Assembly (NCBI GenBank): GCA_003008705.1
Contig: PDUO01000099.1
Location: 42,666-106,665 of the forward strand
DNA: 64,000 nt
DNA from: Pezicula radicicola
Lineage: Eukaryota > Ascomycota > Leotiomycetes > Helotiales > Dermateaceae
Direction: 5' to 3'
Part shown: positions 57,900 to 64,000 of the stretch, in pieces
How the letters are laid out: every line of letters starts with the position of its first letter
Position numbering within the stretch: the stretch's first letter is position 1
Position numbers and translations under genes: made by a program
Notes under the pieces: model-generated
Databases searched by the model: none
What the model was told of the DNA's origin: nothing
Seen by the model: the letters and a program-made list of their open reading frames with translations, nothing else

Positions 57900-60800
57900 T
57901 AACAATATCTATAAGAACCCCTTCTGCCCCCTTTAACTTTTTATAGTCTCTCTAACAACGTCTAATTTTACTTAATAAAGTTCTTTTACTTATTAGGTAT
58001 TAGTTCTATTATCTTATCTAACTCTTAGTCTTATTTCTTAAGCTATACCCTTACTTTCTTATTATTTACTCTAATTACTAATAATAACTATAGAAACTAA
58101 GTAGTTATAAAGGACTATAGCTTTTTATTACTATAACTATATTATAACTAAGGGCTAGATAATCTTACTAATTATAGTATATATAGACTATCTAAGTTTA
58201 CTAAGTAAGTAAATTATTCTTTTTAGTATACTAGAATAACTTAGATTCTTATAGATAACTCTTAATAAGATTTTATATATCTTTAAACCTATAATTTATA
58301 GATTACTAGTACTTAACTAAACTTAAATTAACTTTACTAAGGGTCTTCTTTATTATCTTCTCTTATATCCTTAAAGTATATTCTTTTATTTTAATTTTCT
58401 TAGTAACTCTTAATAGGTATCTTTATTAAGGGTATAGCTAAGGTAAATTACTATTACTATTCTAATAGTAGATCTCTAAATTTCTAGACCTTAGTACTTA
58501 TATAATAGCTCTAGTATATTAAGAGAAGTTAAAATCTATACTAGCCTTATATATAATATATCTAATAAAGAGGAATACCTTTATACTAGTATTATTACTT
58601 TTATTTTATTTTAAAAATTATACCTTAGTTATTATCTTTACTAGAATAAGAGTAAGATAATTATATATCTTATACTAGTTATACTTATAAGTTCTTAGAA
58701 TCTTAATATATAAAATAATAAAAGGTAAGACTTATAATAATCTTCTTAGTCTAATTATAAGCTAAAGTTATAATATATACTAGAATTATTAGAATTACTT
58801 TACCTTCTTATACTACTCTCTTATAAGATTATAGTAGATTTAGTCTTTATAATATAAGTATAAATAAGAGTATAGAGTTATATAATTATATATATTAATA
58901 TACTTTATATAAATATAATTATTAATAGTAAGTATAGTATTCTTAGTTAGAGATAAGAATATAGATTTACTAGTATAAATTTTATTATATAAACTTTAAT
59001 TTTTACCTTTTAATATTAAAACTTATATATTAAGAAAATATTATACTTAGGTATCTTCTTAGTTATAGATTTTATAATCCTTTATAAACTACTATTAGTC
59101 TTTATTAACTAGTCTTCTTATTCTTTAGATAGATATAAAACTATAGCTATATCTCTAGTATCTACTAAGTTTATTACTTCTAGTATTACTTATAATAATA
59201 TATACTAAATTTCCTTTATATATAGTAACTAAGAAGTTTATAATATAATTAAAGTAATAAATAAAAGTTATCTAACTCTAGCTAGAACTACCCTAGGATA
59301 GTAAATCTATAGAGATAATCTTACTTAGGTTTAGAGTATATTTTAAGACTATTCTTATAATTATAACGTCTAATATTAAAAAGAATACTTTATAATAGTA
59401 CTAAATAACTCTAGTAGTAGTAATAAGGATAATAATAATAAGTTTCTAACTATAAATTATCTTATATTAGATAGATTAAATTAGAGGGGTCTTTTTATAA
59501 GTATAGAACTAAGTACTAGTATTATAAGTAAGAAAGTTAATAAGTAAACTTAAGAAGATAGTTTAGTTAATTATAAAGGTTTAATATTAAATAACTATTA
59601 AGGTTAGTATAATAAGACTTTTTTATTATTATAAATTCTTACTAATAATATCCTAGATCCTATCTAGCTTAGTAATAATAAATCTAATACTATATCTTAA
59701 TTTAATAATAATAATCTTAATCTAGACTTTATAACTAAAGTAGATTCTAATTATCTATATAATATAAATAAGGGTTAGATAGATAAATAGACTTTAAATC
59801 TAAAAGTTATCTCTTTTAATTATCTAGCTAATAATACCTATAATATTAATAATAATAAAGATAATAAACTATTTTATAAAATCTAAGTTTAGTCTCTAAT
59901 TAATAGTTATAATCTAGTCTTAATTTATTATACTTTTATCTTATATTAAACTAATAAGCTATAATATAAAACTAAAGTTATTATAAATAGTATAAAATAT
60001 ATTATTATTTAAGACTTTAATAATCTAGAAAATTATATTTTTAATATCTTTATAAGACTAGATAATAAGAATAGTAATATTACTTAACTTTAGAAATAAT
60101 AAAAGGAGTTAACTCTTTATTTTAATTTAAATATAAATAAGAAGATCTCTAAGATATAAGATACTAAGTATAACTATATTTAATACTTATAACTAGCTTA
60201 AATTATAGTAGTTATCTAGTAGTTAAACCTTAAAAATATCTATTAGCTAGTATATAGTTCTTATACTAATCCTAAAGGCCCTAAGAATTTAATATCTACT
60301 ATTAAACTAATAGCTTATAGTAGTACTAGTTTTACTAAAGTTAAATCTATAAATAGTAGAGAACCTTATTTAGATAACTTAATTACTAATTCTAATAACC
60401 TTTAGAAAATCTATAAGACTATAAGTTAAAGAATTATTTATAGTAAAGTAGAGTACTATATAGACTAGAAGCTAATATAGAAGTTTAAATCTAATCTAAA
60501 AAGAGAAAAAGAGTTACTTAATAGGTTTAAGATAAGACTTTAAAATACTTAATATAAGACTAAGAATATATATAAAAGATAGGTTTAAATCTAACCTTTT
60601 ACTACTCTTAAAAAACTTTAAAAAATTTAAGATATTATTAACTAGAGGATAATTAGAGCTAAGGTATAATACTTAGTAAATTAAATACTAATATAAAAGC
60701 CTATATCTAACTTTACTAAGGAAGAGTTAATTAAGTTTTAGACTTAGCTATAGTATACTAAAGGCTAAGGAGAGAAGCTAGGACTAAAGTAAGAATAGTC

Positions 60801-63800
60801 TACTACTAAGAATCTTAATATAAATAATAAGGTAAAGCTAAGTAAGTAATATAGATAAATATAAAAGGAGTAGTTATTATAAAGTAAATATTATTATATA
60901 TAATAATATCTTTATTAAAAATAATACTTAGTTAATAATAACTAAGTATTTATTTACTTTAATCTTATTATTATATTATATAAGTCTTACTAAATCCTTT
61001 ATAGATAATAAATAAAAGAGTATTCTTTAATAACTCTTTAAGTAGCTTAATTAGTCCCTTTTTACCTTCTCTTATAAACTATATTCTATAAGTATTAATA
61101 TTAATTAAGTTAATAATTATATTTAAGCTAGTATATAATAATCTAAGAGAATATACTTAGATAACCTACTAACTACTAATCTAGCTAGTATATAAGTCTA
61201 CTTACTCTTCTTTTAATAAATTACTCTTTCTATTCTACTTTATTCTTTATTCTCTTCTAGATAGTATATTTTAATACTTTATAGTAAGAGGAGTATAAGT
61301 ACTACTATCTATATATATATAGTATTTTATAATATTATATAAGTTATAATTTACTTTCTTTAAGAAGTAGTAACTCTTTATAAGATATATCTCTCTTATA
61401 CTATAGTTATTATTTATAGTATATAATTTAAGGTAAGTATATTCCTTAAAGTAAGTAGAGTTATTATTTATATTAAGTCTATAAAAATAAGTTCTACTAG
61501 AATATATAATAAGGTTATAAAATCTATAAGTATTACTAGTTATATAACTAGAGCTAGATACTTTATTAGATATAAAAAATAATATACTAGATATAAAAGA
61601 TAATATACTAAAGAATAATAAAACTAAAGTTATTATAGAAGATTAGCCTAGCTCTCTTATAGTTAATTTAATAGATAAGGTAACTAATAAATAAGAATTA
61701 GATACTAGTTATATTTAATAATTATAATCCTTCTTTAATATATCTAATACTAAAGATATAAGTAGAAGAGTAATAGTACTACTATAATTATAATAGTTTA
61801 ATAAGTAAGTAGTATCTATAAAGTTACTAGTTAGTATATAAGTATAACCTAGTATACTATCTTCTCTAAGAATTATAACTTTATCTATAGAGGCCTAAGT
61901 TAAAACCCTTATACTTTTAGTAACTAAAACTAATATATTAGTAACTACCTCTAATATACTAGTAACTAATACTAATATACTACTAATAGTATTAATAATA
62001 ATTATAGTTTAATAAGTTATAGAACTTTCTACTATTAAAGTAGAGATTAAGCTAAAGACTAAAGATATATTAGTAACTAGTACTATTAATAAGGTAGCTA
62101 GAAAACTAGTAGTAGATATATATACTTATAGTATTATTATATTAGTAACTAATATAATTAAGTCTAGTATCCTAGTTTATAGATTATTATAGATACTATT
62201 AAAAAATAATAATTAGTTAAATAAACTCTTAAGTATTAAATTATTATTTCTATCTAGAATCTTAATAGTATTCTAAACTAAGCTCTTATTTCTTACTTTA
62301 TTAGTACTACTCTCTTACTATATTATACTATCTAGTCTTATCTTCTAAATATAAGTAACTTTTTATCTTATTATATTAATATTATTATAACTAATTAATT
62401 CTTTCCTTATAGTATTATAACTATAGTTTAATCTTATTATATTATTATAAGTTATATATATTAGTAATACTTTAAAGTTATAAACTCTAGCTTCCTAAGT
62501 ACCTAGACTAACTTTATTAAAGGGCTATCTAAGACCCTTAGTAGCTATAAATAACTAACTATAGAGAGGTATACTAAGGATAATCTTATTTATTATAATC
62601 TCTTTAAAGATATAGTAGTAGACTATATCTTTTATATTAAATAAAGTACTTACTAGATAACTTATAGAAGAGAAGAGATTTACTTAGTTACTAACTATAT
62701 TACTCTAGTTATTAGTATAGTTAAATATTATAAGATTTTAAAAATTAATATATAAGTCTATATCTATAAGATATAAAGTTTAATAGTTAAAAGAGTAAGT
62801 AAGATAGACTACTATAAGCTAAAAATTATATAATAGCTTTAATAAGCTTTTATAAGTATTAAGGGTTTCTCTAATAGTTTTAAGAAAAAGAACTATATTT
62901 ATTATCTTTATATTATTCTAAGAAAATTCCTAGTTAATATCTAAGCTATTAAGACTAAGGTTTATAATAAGTAATATAGTAATTAAGGTAAATTTTAAGT
63001 ACTCTAAATTAATTAATACTAGAGTAGTAAAATTTATAGAGTAAGATAAACTACTTATAAAGAGAAGAATCTTAAGATTATAGTTAGCTTTTTTAAAAAG
63101 ATATAGTTATTTAAAGTAGCTATAGAGGTTAGTTCTAGTCTTATTCTAAGAATCTCTAGTAAAATAAATCTCTATATTAGTTTAACTATTAGATAAGTAT
63201 CTATATTATAATATATAATAAGATATAAGTAGTAAAGTATAGAATTAAAATTAATAGTAAAAATAGATTAGAGGACTTATACTTTATTTATATTTAGTAA
63301 AATATTAGTAAAGGTATAAAGTATATATATAAACTTATCTATAAGAAGATTCTATAGATTAAAATTTTTAATATATATAAACCTATTATTATATATTAGA
63401 AAGAGATTAAGAAGAAAGGTTAGAGGTATAGTACTAGTTAGAATAATATATAATAGAATAAAAGATAGTATTTTTACTTATATAAGAAGTATTACTTAAT
63501 AAGTAACCTTATATTTTATAATAAGATACTAATATATAAGTTATAAAAAGTATAATAATAATTATTTAAAGTATTATTATTTAGATAGATAGATTAGTAT
63601 ATTCTTAGTCTTAGTATAAGAGATTATAAAATATAAATATAATTAAAACTATTTAAGTAGACTAGTCTAGAGGGAATATTAACTACCTTAGGTTATCTAC
63701 TTATTAATTCTTACTAGCTATCTACCTTTAACTTATATTAAAGTAGTCCTAACTATAAAGACTAAATTATAGTAGTCTTATTTACTTACTATAAAGTAGT

Positions 63801-64000
63801 CTCTAAAAATAATCTTTATATAACTATAATCTATACTCTTTAAAAGTTATAAAAAATCTAGTCTTAAGAAACCTTTAATTTTATATATAAAAGAGTATTC
63901 TTATTAATATTATTTATATTTATATATATCCTTATCTATCTAAGATTTATAAGCTATTAATATAATCTTTATATATTATAAGAATCTTATTTTATATAAG
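57900..64000. repeat. Extreme AT-rich block, RIP-saturated, no readable gene
   Basis: About 6.1 kb of sequence dominated by A and T, with TA, AAG, CTT and CTA-type words. Reading line by line I found CA, TG and CG dinucleotides almost absent, while TA is everywhere. That is what RIP (C-to-T at CpA on both strands) yields when saturated. No open frame of note exists on either strand. Local direct repeats such as AATATACTAGATATAAAA occur at about 61570-61620. Most likely one or more old transposable elements, which I cannot identify. The block continues beyond the window. Confidence 0.85.

Noticed and set aside
1..64000. tRNA, rRNA or CRISPR array
   Set aside because: No cloverleaf-type sequence with intact A and B boxes, no rRNA stretch and no spaced direct repeats were seen; a tRNAscan-SE or Rfam run could overturn this.

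Overview
The window looks like nuclear DNA of a filamentous ascomycete (Pezizomycotina). The signs are many 50-85 bp GT-AG introns, fungus-restricted families (Zn2Cys6 regulator, bZIP with a DUF3425-type C-terminus, DUF3433-type membrane protein, Ssr4/DUF1750), a cellular RNA-dependent RNA polymerase, a NACHT-WD40 relic, and AT-rich blocks that look saturated by repeat-induced point mutation (RIP). Leotiomycetes is my guess from overall appearance; I cannot verify it. A 75-base run of Ns lies at 16511-16585.

Layout. 1-3.5 kb: 5' part of a cellular RdRP gene that runs off the left edge. 4.3-10.9 kb: a catabolic-looking trio of an MFS anion/vitamin-type transporter, an NtaA/DszA-type flavin monooxygenase and a Baeyer-Villiger-type monooxygenase. 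11.3-12.2 kb: a beheaded heme-thiolate peroxidase with a TA-flanked MITE at the break. 13-30 kb: an ordinary housekeeping stretch holding an SLC35C2-like transporter, a GH15 glucoamylase/trehalase-like enzyme, an RBM42-like RRM protein, 6-phosphogluconate dehydrogenase, SWI/SNF-RSC subunit Ssr4 and an Rtg2-like Ppx/GppA protein. 30.8-35 kb: a divergent alcohol dehydrogenase/aldo-keto reductase pair and a bZIP regulator.

35-57 kb is an accessory mosaic. Single genes (DUF3433 protein, GPI-type cysteine-rich secreted protein, P450, NmrA-like protein) are separated by AT-rich repeat relics, including at least three diverged copies of one dispersed repeat. Inside it, 46.5-56.1 kb is a compact set for aromatic-compound breakdown: AhpD/CMD protein, Zn2Cys6 regulator, FAH-family hydrolase, two-module VOC (extradiol-dioxygenase-like) protein and FAD-dependent aromatic hydroxylase, with two divergent promoters. 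An O-methyltransferase beside it has lost its N-terminal part where the AT block begins. From about 57.9 kb to the end, some 6 kb of very AT-rich DNA almost without CA, TG or CG dinucleotides carries no readable gene.

How the genes may work together (inference). The 46-56 kb genes suggest hydroxylation (FAD monooxygenase), meta ring cleavage (VOC enzyme) and processing of the ring-fission product (FAH-family enzyme), under the cluster's own Zn2Cys6 regulator. This meta-cleavage layout, unlike the usual fungal ortho/beta-ketoadipate route, is the most interesting candidate system. The 4-11 kb trio may import and oxidise an organic acid, sulfonate or ketone-like substrate. Exon boundaries were derived by hand from splice sites and reading frame; for most genes the summed exon length is a multiple of three.
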